From contig CP070696.1 of assembly GCA_020353535.1 (NCBI GenBank), positions 4,650,006-4,707,008 on the forward strand: a DNA stretch of 57,003 nt. Reading direction: 5' to 3'. Below the pieces are notes generated by a model. That model saw only the letters and a list, made by a program, of their open reading frames with translations, searched no databases and was not told where the DNA came from. Positions 15,901 through 23,819 of this stretch are shown piece after piece (position 1 is the stretch's first letter; each line of letters starts with the position of its first letter). Both the position numbers and the translations under genes were made by a program. This DNA comes from Spirochaetaceae bacterium. Lineage in GTDB: Bacteria > Spirochaetota > Spirochaetia > SZUA-6 > DRHE01.

Positions 15901-16749
15901 CTACGCCCCGAAAAGGATCTTCAAGAAAGCCAGCCCCTGCCGGGCCAGCTCGACATTGGAGGCTGAGGTTTTGCGCCGTACCGCCGCAGCGTAGGAGATA
16001 TCCGGCACGTCCGGGTGGAAGGCTTCCAGAACGATCGCCTGATTGTAGCCGATGTAGCCCAGGGCATCCCGGAATCCCTTCCAGTCAAAGGTGCCGCTTC
16101 CCGGAGCGCCACGGTGGTTGTCCGCCGCGTGGACGTGGTACAACCGCTCCCCCCCCTGAATGATCGCTATTGCTGGATTGGTCTCTTCGGTGTTCATGTG
16201 GAAGGTGTCCAGGTGGATCCCGAGCTGGGGGTGGGACACCATCTCGATCAGCTCCAACGCTTCCCCGCAGGTGTTGATCAGATCCGTCTCGAAACGGATC
16301 AGAGGTTCTACGGCCAGCCGCACGCCTTTGTCCGCCCCATAATCACAGAGCTGGTGCAGATGAGCAGCCACTGTCTTGAGCTGCTCCCGCCGCTGGTCGT
16401 AGGTGGTCGGGTCGGTCCTGCCAACTCGGGAGTACAGGGGCCCGCTCAGAAGCCCGCACTCCAGCTCCGCGCAGGTATCGATACAGCTGCGGATGAAGGT
16501 CCGAGCGCCCTCCTGCTCTTCCGTAGTACCTCGCAAATCTCTGCCGGGGCCGAACAGGCCGCAGAGGGCGCAGCATTCCAGCTCCTGCTGCCGCAGCGCC
16601 TTTCTCACCCGCTTGGGATCGAAATCCCCTGGTCCATTGAAGCTCAACTCCACGGCCTCGAAGCCGATCTCACGGATAGTCCGAAAGACGTGGGTGCTCC
16701 TATCGGTGAAGGGGAAGGTGAATAGAAAGCTGTGGGCGCCAAAGATCAT
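15901..16749 (-). CDS. Sugar epimerase of the D-tagatose 3-epimerase/D-psicose 3-epimerase family
   Basis: A 282-residue TIM-barrel isomerase. The four metal-binding/catalytic residues of the DTE family are all present at the exact family spacing: E148 (AVEPLIRFE), D181 (HLDTFHMN), H207 (YHVHAAD) and E242 (VLEAFHPD). The well-studied enzymes have 152/185/211/246 or 150/183/209/244. It should interconvert ketoses at C3, or a related keto-sugar. The start is the ATG at 16747-16749, which overlaps the stop of the upstream alcohol dehydrogenase gene (ATGA); a longer in-frame extension upstream overlaps that gene and is rejected. It is the last gene of the six-gene importer operon, so the imported compound is probably a ketose or is converted to one. 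Confidence 0.88.
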   Translation of the reverse strand: MIFGAHSFLFTFPFTDRSTHVFRTIREIGFEAVELSFNGPGDFDPKRVRKALRQQELECCALCGLFGPGRDLRGTTEEQEGARTFIRSCIDTCAELECGLLSGPLYSRVGRTDPTTYDQRREQLKTVAAHLHQLCDYGADKGVRLAVEPLIRFETDLINTCGEALELIEMVSHPQLGIHLDTFHMNTEETNPAIAIIQGGERLYHVHAADNHRGAPGSGTFDWKGFRDALGYIGYNQAIVLEAFHPDVPDISYAAAVRRKTSASNVELARQGLAFLKILFGA

Positions 16750-17948
16750 GAGAGGGGCTGACAGCAAGATTTGAGGATCTCCACAACGTCCTCCTGGGAG
16801 AGACCGACCAGATTGCCAACAGGGCGTCCCAGATCTTTGAAGGTTTTCGCCGTGATCTCTTTGAGCTTCCCTTCCGGAATGTCCACCCCGGTCAGCTCCT
16901 GCAGGGTTTTCGGCGCGCCGATTGCTTGAAGCCACTGGATGTACTGCTCGACCCCCTGTATCGCCGCTTTCCTGTCATCGACAGCCTGGATGCCCAACAC
17001 GTTGCGGGCGAAACGGGAGAAGATCTCCGTGGACTTTGGATTCTTGTTGACCACGAAGCGCATCCAGCGGGGTGTGATCACCCCCAGGGTGGCGCCGTGG
17101 TGGGTGTCGTAGAAGGGCACGAAGCCCTCTGCCATGTCGTGGCAGGCCATGTCCGGACCGCCGCGACCGAGGAAAGTCAGGCCGCCCCAGGCCATTACCG
17201 AGCTCCACCAGATTTCGCCGCGGGCGCGCAGGTCCTTGGGATTCTTGACAAGTATGTCAACGCATTCCGTTACCGAATGAATTATTGCCTCAGAAAATCG
17301 GTTTTGAAAGATCGAGCGGTGGTAGCCGTTGAAGTAGAACTCGAAGGTGTGGCTGAGCATGTCCATGGCGCCCCAGATGGTGAGCCGGATCGGCACGGTG
17401 GCGTGGATCTCCGGATCGGCGATGGTCAGGTCGGGATACATGCACTCGGCGGTGACCGGCATCTTCCAGATAGCCTCTTTGTCCATGATCACCGCCCAGG
17501 GATTGATATCCGTTCCGGTGGCTGCCAGGGTGGGGATCATCACGGTGTCCAGGCTGTCGTTGAAGGGCTTCTTGTGTCCCCAGAGATGCTCCCAGGGATC
17601 GTCCTCGGATCTGCTGGCCGCGGCGATTACCTTTGTCGAATCCATGGTCGAGCCACCGCCCAGGGCAACGACGCACTCGATACTATTCTTCTTGCAGGTC
17701 TCTACGCCCTCCCGCACGCTGGTGATTCGTGGATTGGAGTCGATATCGCCGATGTTGTAAATATCGATTCCTTCCGCCTTGATCGAGCCGGCGATCTCGT
17801 CGTACAGACCATTTTCCCGGAACGGACCCTTGGCCACCACGATCAGTGCCCGCTTGAACCCCCGTTTTTTCAGCTCCGATCCCACGCGTTTTCGCTCTCC
17901 AGGACCGAAGAGAATTCGGTCAGGATTGTAGTGTTCGAAATTTTCCAT
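16746..17948 (-). CDS. Iron-containing (type III) alcohol dehydrogenase
   Basis: A 400-residue NAD(P)-dependent dehydrogenase of the butanol-dehydrogenase/YqhD-like branch. The Rossmann glycine motif is VVALGGGSTMDSTK (about 93-106). The metal ligands are D196, H200, H270 and H284, with the usual 14-residue step between the last two. It lies between the permease gene (38 bases away) and the epimerase (ATGA overlap), so it should act on the imported carbohydrate or an aldehyde made from it. Two further Fe-ADHs in this window, at 33021 and 53042, are of a different subtype. A GAGGAG ribosome site lies about 10 bases before the ATG. Confidence 0.9.
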   Translation of the reverse strand: MENFEHYNPDRILFGPGERKRVGSELKKRGFKRALIVVAKGPFRENGLYDEIAGSIKAEGIDIYNIGDIDSNPRITSVREGVETCKKNSIECVVALGGGSTMDSTKVIAAASRSEDDPWEHLWGHKKPFNDSLDTVMIPTLAATGTDINPWAVIMDKEAIWKMPVTAECMYPDLTIADPEIHATVPIRLTIWGAMDMLSHTFEFYFNGYHRSIFQNRFSEAIIHSVTECVDILVKNPKDLRARGEIWWSSVMAWGGLTFLGRGGPDMACHDMAEGFVPFYDTHHGATLGVITPRWMRFVVNKNPKSTEIFSRFARNVLGIQAVDDRKAAIQGVEQYIQWLQAIGAPKTLQELTGVDIPEGKLKEITAKTFKDLGRPVGNLVGLSQEDVVEILKSCCQPLS

Positions 17949-17986
17949 ATAAAAACAACTCCTCTTAGTAAATTCGCGCCTGCTCT

Positions 17987-18976
17987 TTATCGTTCCCGCG
18001 TGCTTCTGGAGTAGACCACCAGCAGGACTATCAATATTGCCCCGAACAATGCCTTTCGCAGCGATTCGTCCATATTGACGGTTACCAGGAAGGAGAGCAG
18101 GAAGGTGTAAACCAGGGCCCCACCGAAAGTGCCTACATAACTACCGGATCCCCCGGCCAGGGAAATGCCGCCGATGGCGCAAGCCACTACCGATGGGAAC
18201 ATGTACTGGTTGCCCACATCTAGGAATACGGTATGCACATAACCCAGAAGGATGGCGCCAAACAGCGAGGATATCATGCTGGACAGGCCGTAGACCCAGA
18301 AGCGGAAGAAGGGGACATTCACTCCGGAGAGGGTGGCCGCCGTCTCATTGGTGCCGACCCCCAGGAGTTTTTGTCCGGTCCGGGTGCGTCGTAAAATTAG
18401 CTCCGCAACAAGAGTCAGAGCCAGCCAGATGAGGATGATGAGGTGAAAGCCGCCGATTTTCCCGTTGGCGATCGTTTCCAGGGCGGGGGAGGCCGTGCCC
18501 AGCAGCTTCCGTCCCTGGGCGAAGGCGATGATGATCCCCACCACCACGTAGCTCATGGCCAGGGTCATGATCAGGGGATGGATGCGCAGGTAGGCGATCA
18601 TGTAACCGTTGACCATCCCCAATACCAGACCCATGAGGGCAATCACGACCAGGGCGAGCAGGGTAGATCGCTCGCCGCCGTGCATGATGGTGGCGCTGAA
18701 CAGTGCGCCCATGGAGGCCATAGTGCCGACAGACACATCGATGCCGCCGCCACCGGACAGTATTACCGTGGTCTGGGCAATGGCCAGGATGCCGACAAAC
18801 GAAGCCACTTTGATCATTATCAACAGGTGTCCGATCTCGGCGAACCCGGAGCTGGCGATCTGCCCGGCGATCAGGATCAGTCCGGCTATGGCAAAAGGGG
18901 TGATGCTCTTGCCGTTATCCCGCCAGAACTCGAGGAACCCGGTCCTGAAGGGAAGTGATTTCGTCTGATCGCTCAT
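17987..18976 (-). CDS. Sugar ABC transporter permease, RbsC family (first of two)
   Basis: A 329-residue inner-membrane permease with about 8-10 hydrophobic segments and the RbsC-family signature GGGGIDVSVGTMASMGA in the second or third helix. The EAA-like loop region LGVGTNETAATLSGVNV is typical of carbohydrate importers of the CUT2 group. With the neighbouring permease it should form a heterodimeric channel. It is translated from an ATG preceded by AGAGGAAA, 13 bases after the upstream permease gene. Confidence 0.92.
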   Translation of the reverse strand: MSDQTKSLPFRTGFLEFWRDNGKSITPFAIAGLILIAGQIASSGFAEIGHLLIMIKVASFVGILAIAQTTVILSGGGGIDVSVGTMASMGALFSATIMHGGERSTLLALVVIALMGLVLGMVNGYMIAYLRIHPLIMTLAMSYVVVGIIIAFAQGRKLLGTASPALETIANGKIGGFHLIILIWLALTLVAELILRRTRTGQKLLGVGTNETAATLSGVNVPFFRFWVYGLSSMISSLFGAILLGYVHTVFLDVGNQYMFPSVVACAIGGISLAGGSGSYVGTFGGALVYTFLLSFLVTVNMDESLRKALFGAILIVLLVVYSRSTRER

Positions 18977-18989
18977 ATCGATTTTCCTC

Positions 18990-19952
18990 TTAATCGTATT
19001 TCCGTTTGTAGAAAACGGTGGCTCCGATAGCCAGGATGATGATCACTCCCCGCACGAACACCTGCCAGGAGGTGGGTATCCCCGCGAAGTAGATGATGTT
19101 CATGATGATGCTCAGACTGATCGCCCCCATTGCCGCGCCCACGGGATTTCCCCTGCCCCCGCCCATCACGATGCCGCCTATCACCGCAGCAGCGATGGAG
19201 TTCAGGGCGAAGGGCTCCCCCAGTCGGGCATCCCCCGCCCGGGTCTGGGCGGTGAGAGCCAGGGTGCCCAGATATACAAACACCCAGCCGATGGCAAAGG
19301 CCAGCAGGGTGATCCCTTTGACGTTGATGCCGTTGCGATAGGCCGCTTCCATATTGGACCCGGTGGCGTAGATATAGCGGCCGATCCGATAGCGCCGGAG
19401 AATGTGCCAGGCGATGAGCGCTATTACGATACTCAAGAATATGAGGTTGAACGGTCCGACGTGAGCCTTGAAGAAGGTGGTGAAGTTTCTGGGCACGGCT
19501 CCCCCGGGCACGGGCCGCACCATGATGGCCACACCCAGCCAGACGAAGGAACTGGCGAAGGTTCCGATGAAAGAGGGCACTTTGAGGTAGCCTACCAGGA
19601 TGCCGTTGGCGATGCCCATGGCAATCGCGGCAGCCAGGGCGAGTACCATCACCAGGGCATTGCGAAAGGGATCCGCCGGATCCACCACCATATAGGTTGC
19701 CAGGATGCAGTTGATCAGAGAAACCCCGTAACCCACCGAGAGGTCGAGATTGCCGCTGATCATGATGATCGCTTGCCCGGCGGCAACCAGGATCAAGGGC
19801 GAAAAGGTGAGGATGTTGATGCGGAACACCGCTGCTCTGAACAGGTTCGGCTGCAGGATCCAGTTGATGACCACCAGGGCGAGCAGGAGCACGGCGGGCA
19901 GAAAAACAGGGTTCTTCAATGCCGAGGCCCACGCAGTTCGCAGTTTGTTCAT
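18990..19952 (-). CDS. Sugar ABC transporter permease, RbsC family (second of two)
   Basis: A 320-residue membrane permease with the family motif ISGNLDLSVGYGVSLINC near residues 62-80 and YATGSNMEAAYRNGINVKG in the loop that meets the ATPase. Its ATG overlaps the stop of the ATPase gene (ATGA), which shows the usual tight coupling. It shares topology with the adjacent permease, giving the two-permease CUT2 arrangement. The motif differences between the two copies point to distinct subunits, not a recent duplication. Confidence 0.92.
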   Translation of the reverse strand: MNKLRTAWASALKNPVFLPAVLLLALVVINWILQPNLFRAAVFRINILTFSPLILVAAGQAIIMISGNLDLSVGYGVSLINCILATYMVVDPADPFRNALVMVLALAAAIAMGIANGILVGYLKVPSFIGTFASSFVWLGVAIMVRPVPGGAVPRNFTTFFKAHVGPFNLIFLSIVIALIAWHILRRYRIGRYIYATGSNMEAAYRNGINVKGITLLAFAIGWVFVYLGTLALTAQTRAGDARLGEPFALNSIAAAVIGGIVMGGGRGNPVGAAMGAISLSIIMNIIYFAGIPTSWQVFVRGVIIILAIGATVFYKRKYD

Positions 19953-21505
19953 GCCTTTTCATCTCCCTGGGCTGCCGCCTTGTATTCCTGGCTGACTCCC
20001 TGGTGCTGCATGCATCTGATCATTAGTGTTTCCTCGTCGAGTTGCTCCGAGTTGGTGAGTTCGTCCACGATCCTGCCCTCGTACATGATCAGGATCCTGT
20101 CACAGATGTGCAACAGCTCGTTCAAATCCGAAGCGTAGAGGAAAATCGAGGTGCCTCCCATCGCGATATCCCCGACCAGTTTGTACAAGTCCGCTTTGGA
20201 CTGTACATCGATCCCTTTGGCCGGATCGCTGAGCAACAGCACCTTTGGCTCGATGGGAAGCCACTTGGCTACGACCACCTTCTGTGCGTTTCCGCCGGAG
20301 AGGGCGGTCACAGGATTGCTGAGGGAGTCGGTCTTGAGGGTCAGATCTCTGGCCAGTTTCGAGGCGATGGCGGCCTGCTTCTTCTGCCCCAGGATCCAGG
20401 GTTGTCCCTTTGTGAGATTTTTGGGGAAGGTGGTGTTATGCATGACCGATAGTCCCATGAACAGCCCTTGAGTCTGCCTGTTTCCGGGAACCAGGGGCAT
20501 ACCTACGGCGATTGCGTTCTTCGGGTGCTTCAGGCGCAGGGCCTTATCATACATGTTCAGGCTGCCGTGTCGGATGTGGTTGTAGCCTGCCAGAGTCAGC
20601 ATCAGTTCCTCCTGGCCCTGTCCCTGGAGGCCGGCCAATCCCACGATCTCCCCCCTGCTGATTTGAAAGCTGACTTCCTTGACTTTGTCGCCGTCGCCGA
20701 TCGATTCCGCTCTCAGAATCACCTCCCCCAATTTCCGGTCGATTGCCAGCCGTCTGTGGGCCTCCACGGCCCGCTGCCCGGTGATCAGGCGCACGATCTC
20801 GTCATAGTCGACATTTTCCGGATCGGATAGATCAACGGTCCCGGCTGTCTTGCCGTTGCGAAGCACCACCACGTAGTCGCAGATCTCCTCCACCTCGTGC
20901 ATGCGGTGAGAGATGAATACCATGGAAATCCCGAAGGCTTTGAGGTCTTTCATCAGCTTGAACAGGATCTCCACCTCTTCCCGTTCCAGAGCAGCGGTCG
21001 GCTCGTCGAGGATGAGAAACTCCGGTTTTCGGGAAAGGGCTTTGGAGATCTCCACCAGCTGCTGCTCGGAAGCCAGGAGCTTGCGTACCTCCCGGTTCAT
21101 ATCCAGCCAGGGACAGAGCCGATCAAGGTACTGTCGGGCCAGCACCCTGATCTGCTTGTTGTCCAGCATGCCCAGGGAGCCCCGCGGCTCGTTTCCAAGA
21201 AGAAGATTCTCCCACACGGTCAGATCGGGCACCAGGCTGAAGTTCTGGTGGACCATGGCGATGCCGGCATCTTCAGCTTCTCTGGGGGAGGAAAAACGGA
21301 CCTTCTGTCCCTTGAAGAGCAGTTCACCGTCGGTGGCCGCATAGTTGCCCATGATGATGTTGGACAGGGTGGTTTTACCCGAGCCGTTTTCTCCCAGCAG
21401 CCCGACGATCTGTCCTCCGGGACACAGGAACTCGGCCCCGTTGAGGGCGACCACGCCTCCGAACAACTTGCGGATGTTCCGTGCCTCGATTATGTATTCG
21501 CTCAT
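19949..21505 (-). CDS. Sugar ABC transporter ATP-binding protein (RbsA/MglA family), degenerate second ATPase domain
   Basis: A 518-residue tandem ATPase that energises uptake. The N-terminal domain is canonical: Walker A GENGSGKTT, Walker B FLILDEPTAALE, and the His switch in FISHRMHEVEEI. In the C-terminal domain Walker A is degraded to GLQGQGQEE, without the Lys-Thr. The signature LSGGNAQK is intact, but Walker B reads LLLSDPAKGID, so the usual Asp-Glu pair has become Ser-Asp. A weak second site is common in this family, but loss of both Walker motifs is more extreme than in the other importer of this window. It is the second gene of the operon, after the binding protein and a stem-loop. 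Confidence 0.92.
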   Translation of the reverse strand: MSEYIIEARNIRKLFGGVVALNGAEFLCPGGQIVGLLGENGSGKTTLSNIIMGNYAATDGELLFKGQKVRFSSPREAEDAGIAMVHQNFSLVPDLTVWENLLLGNEPRGSLGMLDNKQIRVLARQYLDRLCPWLDMNREVRKLLASEQQLVEISKALSRKPEFLILDEPTAALEREEVEILFKLMKDLKAFGISMVFISHRMHEVEEICDYVVVLRNGKTAGTVDLSDPENVDYDEIVRLITGQRAVEAHRRLAIDRKLGEVILRAESIGDGDKVKEVSFQISRGEIVGLAGLQGQGQEELMLTLAGYNHIRHGSLNMYDKALRLKHPKNAIAVGMPLVPGNRQTQGLFMGLSVMHNTTFPKNLTKGQPWILGQKKQAAIASKLARDLTLKTDSLSNPVTALSGGNAQKVVVAKWLPIEPKVLLLSDPAKGIDVQSKADLYKLVGDIAMGGTSIFLYASDLNELLHICDRILIMYEGRIVDELTNSEQLDEETLMIRCMQHQGVSQEYKAAAQGDEKA

Positions 21506-21571
21506 ATACCCCTACAGAATCGGATTTCCCGCGCACATGTCAATAGAAATGGCGGAAAAAAAAGAAGGAGC

Positions 21572-21599
21572 TGATGGAGGAGCTGTAGCTCCGCCATCA
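21572..21599 (-). promoter_or_regulatory. Intercistronic stem-loop between binding-protein and ATPase genes
   Basis: An inverted repeat TGATGG-x-GGAGCT with its complement, 13 positions per arm with one mismatch and a 2-base centre. On the transcribed minus strand it is followed within 8 bases by a run of T. It probably protects the 3' end of the abundant binding-protein mRNA or partly terminates transcription, lowering ATPase and permease expression. Confidence 0.75.
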
Positions 21600-21623
21600 A
21601 GCTCCGTACATGTGCGGATTCGC

Positions 21624-22682
21624 TTATTTGAAAAGCTTTCGAACCTCTTCGTCGCTGGCGAACTCTGAGATCCAGGTTGCAGGGTCCTGACCCGCGTATT
21701 CTTTGAGGTAGTCATCGAGATTGTCATTCGTGACCAGAGTCTTGACCGGGTAGAAATAGGTGTTGTCCTTGAGAACACCGTCCTTGAACTCGTATCCGTG
21801 CAGCATGTATACGCCAATGGCCAGAGCGGTTCCGCCGATTCCCGGAGGATTGGCCGGAGCGGCGAAGATGAACTCTTTGCCGGCTTTGCGCTGTTCATCG
21901 CAGAAGAGCATGAACTCGACGGTGGGATCACCGGTGATAGCCGGAAGCGGACGGCCCGCATTTTGAAAAGCCCGCAGAGCGCCCATACCCATAGAACCGA
22001 CGGTGATCACAGCGTCGATCTTGGGATAGGCCGCCACAACGTCGTTCATGACCGCTTCTGCGGTTGCCTGGTTCCACTCGCCGTAGACGGTGGTGAGGAC
22101 CTTGACACCGGGGAACTCTTTCAGTGCGCCTTTGACACCTTCATGCCGCTTCTGGGTGGGCTGATAAGCGGCGTTGCCGAGCATGACAACCACATCGCCC
22201 TTTCCGCCCATCTTCTGCAGTACATATTTTGTGGCGCCGTACATCTCCACGTATTTATCCGAGGCAACACTCAAAGCCAGTTTGCGGTCCTCCCCGACCA
22301 GCTCGGCGTCGAATACGATGCTGGGGATGCCCACATCCTTGGCCTCTTCGATCACACCGGTGAGACCCGATGCGGAAGCCGGGTTGATCGTTATCAGATC
22401 GACACCCTGGTTGATCATGTTGCGGATCTGCTGGATCTGAGTTTGCACATCCGGTCCGGACTGCTGCACCACCGTGTCTTTGAGCCAGCCTTTCTTAATG
22501 TAAAAATCCGCGACCGTGGCCATGTCTTCCAGCATCTTTTCCCGCCAGAGGTTTCCGTAGAGGCTGTTGCTGATGCCGATGAGGAAGTCACCCTCTGCTG
22601 TTTTTCCTGCCGTGCCGCCGGCAAAGGCAAAGAATGAGCAGACCACCACGAGAATGAGAGTGAGGAACAGGATTTTCTTCAT
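21624..22682 (-). CDS. Periplasmic sugar-binding protein of ABC importer 1
   Basis: A 352-residue type I periplasmic binding protein (ribose/galactose-like, Peripla_BP_4). It begins with a signal peptide of about 21 residues (hydrophobic ILFLTLILVVV, small residues FAFAGG at the cleavage region); there is no convincing lipobox. The mature part shows GISNSLYGNLWRE, NMINQGVDLITINPAS and VITVGSMGMGALRAF, which belong to the two-lobed ligand-binding fold. The start ATG at 22680-22682 follows GGAGAGG; an in-frame upstream extension lacks a signal sequence and is rejected. The ligand cannot be read from sequence. It is the first gene of the six-gene minus operon and diverges from the GntR gene. Confidence 0.9.
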   Translation of the reverse strand: MKKILFLTLILVVVCSFFAFAGGTAGKTAEGDFLIGISNSLYGNLWREKMLEDMATVADFYIKKGWLKDTVVQQSGPDVQTQIQQIRNMINQGVDLITINPASASGLTGVIEEAKDVGIPSIVFDAELVGEDRKLALSVASDKYVEMYGATKYVLQKMGGKGDVVVMLGNAAYQPTQKRHEGVKGALKEFPGVKVLTTVYGEWNQATAEAVMNDVVAAYPKIDAVITVGSMGMGALRAFQNAGRPLPAITGDPTVEFMLFCDEQRKAGKEFIFAAPANPPGIGGTALAIGVYMLHGYEFKDGVLKDNTYFYPVKTLVTNDNLDDYLKEYAGQDPATWISEFASDEEVRKLFK

Positions 22683-22726
22683 CTTTTCCTCTCCTTTTTG
22701 AGGTTTTTTGGGATGGTTCCGACGGG

Positions 22727-22745
22727 CTGCAATGAACCATTGCAG
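22727..22745. promoter_or_regulatory. Perfect 8-3-8 inverted repeat in the binding-protein leader
   Basis: CTGCAATG-AAC-CATTGCAG lies 44 bases upstream of the binding-protein start codon, in the expected 5' untranslated region. It can be a dyad operator of LacI-like size or an RNA hairpin with a 3-nt loop. It differs from the GntR-type motif found nearby. Confidence 0.55.
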
Positions 22746-22827
22746 TTCCTCCCGCCAACGAGTCATATCTTGAGGGATGTGCTTCCAATTGTCAAGTATT
22801 ATTATTATAATTTATTATGAAAGTATT

Positions 22828-22840
22828 AATATCAGACAAA
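22828..22840. promoter_or_regulatory. Putative GntR operator, site 1 (divergent intergenic region)
   Basis: AATATCAGACAAA matches the 13-bp pseudo-palindrome ATTRTCNGAYAAT found at three further intergenic positions around this regulator gene. It lies between the divergent importer operon and the GntR gene, 8 bases upstream of the predicted -35 of the regulator, suggesting control of the importer, autoregulation, or both. Confidence 0.5.
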
Positions 22841-22847
22841 AAAATGA

Positions 22848-22875
22848 TTGCAATTCCGGGAATTTGTGCCATAAT
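22848..22875 (+). promoter_or_regulatory. Possible promoter of the GntR gene
   Basis: TTGCAA at 22848-22853 and CATAAT at 22870-22875 with a 16-base spacer, about 50 bases before the ATG of the regulator. Both boxes are near-consensus only. Confidence 0.4.
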
Positions 22876-22925
22876 GGTTGCAGTGCAATTGCGGTTCGAA
22901 TACAGTCCTGTAAAATGGGTGGTGC

Positions 22926-23657
22926 ATGAATAACGAACTCCAGCTCGACAAGATCAAACAGAAGACCGTTGTTGAACAGGTCATGGACAAGATACGGGAG
23001 TTGATCAGCTCGGGACAATTCCAGGCCGGGGATAAGATCCCGACGGAGAGCGAGCTGGCCGAGATGTTCGGCATCGGGCGCTCCTCGATCCGGGAGGCGA
23101 TCAAGGTTTTCAACTATCTCGGTGTGTTGCAGTCCCGCACGGCCAAGGGGACCTACGTCTGTGAGCGTTCCAACATCTCCGACGAAGCCCTGACCTGGTC
23201 CATCTTGCTTGGCAGGGACGATTACTACCACCTGATCGACATGCGCGGGGCCATTGAGCTGTGGAGCATGATGTCTCTGGCCGATCGCTACGGCACGGAC
23301 CCCGAAAGCGTTCGGGAGTGCCTGTCCCGTCTGGAGGTGCTGCTGGAGAGGATGCGCCAGGCGATTGCGGCTTCCGACTCTGAGCAGCTGGCCACCGCGG
23401 ACTACGACTTTCACAGCACCGTGATCGGGGGCAGCGACAACAAGGTCTTCACCGCCATCTACCAGGTGCTGCGCTCATTCATGTACGAGGAGATCGAGAA
23501 GTCCCATCAGGATTTCACGGATATCACCACAATCATCCAGGAGCATCGGGAGTTCATCGATGCCATCCGTACGGGCAAGGCTGGGATAGCCGAGGAGATC
23601 GTGCGCAAGCATATCGCCAGCATCAAGCGCAGGCTGGCCAACGTTCTGAAGAAATGA
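22926..23657 (+). CDS. FadR-family GntR transcriptional regulator
   Basis: A 243-residue repressor-type protein. The winged helix at residues 10-75 carries the GntR signature GDKIPTESELAEMFGIGRSSIREAIKVFNYLGVL. The C-terminal all-helical FCD ligand domain (about 95-225) keeps the metal-binding pattern D-x3-H in DYDFHSTVIGG and further His in QEHREFIDAI and RKHIASIKRRL, so a carboxylate or sugar-acid effector bound through a metal is likely. It lies between the importer operon and the glycyl radical operon and is the natural regulator of both. Four copies of a 13-bp dyad flank it, at 22828, 23664, 23756 and 27030. The ribosome site (GGTGG) is weak. Confidence 0.92.
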   Translation: MNNELQLDKIKQKTVVEQVMDKIRELISSGQFQAGDKIPTESELAEMFGIGRSSIREAIKVFNYLGVLQSRTAKGTYVCERSNISDEALTWSILLGRDDYYHLIDMRGAIELWSMMSLADRYGTDPESVRECLSRLEVLLERMRQAIAASDSEQLATADYDFHSTVIGGSDNKVFTAIYQVLRSFMYEEIEKSHQDFTDITTIIQEHREFIDAIRTGKAGIAEEIVRKHIASIKRRLANVLKK

Positions 23658-23663
23658 GATATT

Positions 23664-23676
23664 ATTGTCTGATGAT
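23664..23676. promoter_or_regulatory. Putative GntR operator, site 2
   Basis: ATTGTCTGATGAT, seven bases after the regulator stop codon, is a close match to ATTRTCNGAYAAT. Its centre is 92 bp from the centre of site 3 in the downstream promoter, close to a whole number of helical turns, so DNA looping is conceivable. Confidence 0.55.
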
Positions 23677-23744
23677 CGGTGATTCCGCTTGTTAGAATAT
23701 AACATTATAATATAAATTTATATATATAATTATTTTTAAATATA

Positions 23745-23773
23745 TTGACAGCAGAATTATCAGGCAATATTAT
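23745..23773 (+). promoter_or_regulatory. Promoter of the glycyl radical enzyme operon
   Basis: Consensus TTGACA at 23745-23750, a 17-base spacer, then TATTAT at 23768-23773. The sequence around it is extremely AT-rich. The predicted start is near 23780, about 40 bases before the chosen ATG at 23820. Confidence 0.78.
23756..23768. promoter_or_regulatory. Putative GntR operator, site 3, inside the promoter spacer
   Basis: ATTATCAGGCAAT lies between the -35 and -10 boxes of the glycyl radical operon promoter and touches the first base of the -10. A bound protein would block RNA polymerase directly, the classic position for a repressor. Confidence 0.65.
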
Positions 23774-23819
23774 ATAAACAGTCATATTTATGCATTTCGC
23801 AGCAATGGAGGTCGTTTCT

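Noticed and set aside
18973..19962. Second open frame over the permease gene on the same strand
   Set aside because: It is a +1 frame shadow rich in Arg, Pro and Gly without membrane segments; the frame at 18990-19952 gives the clear RbsC-type permease.
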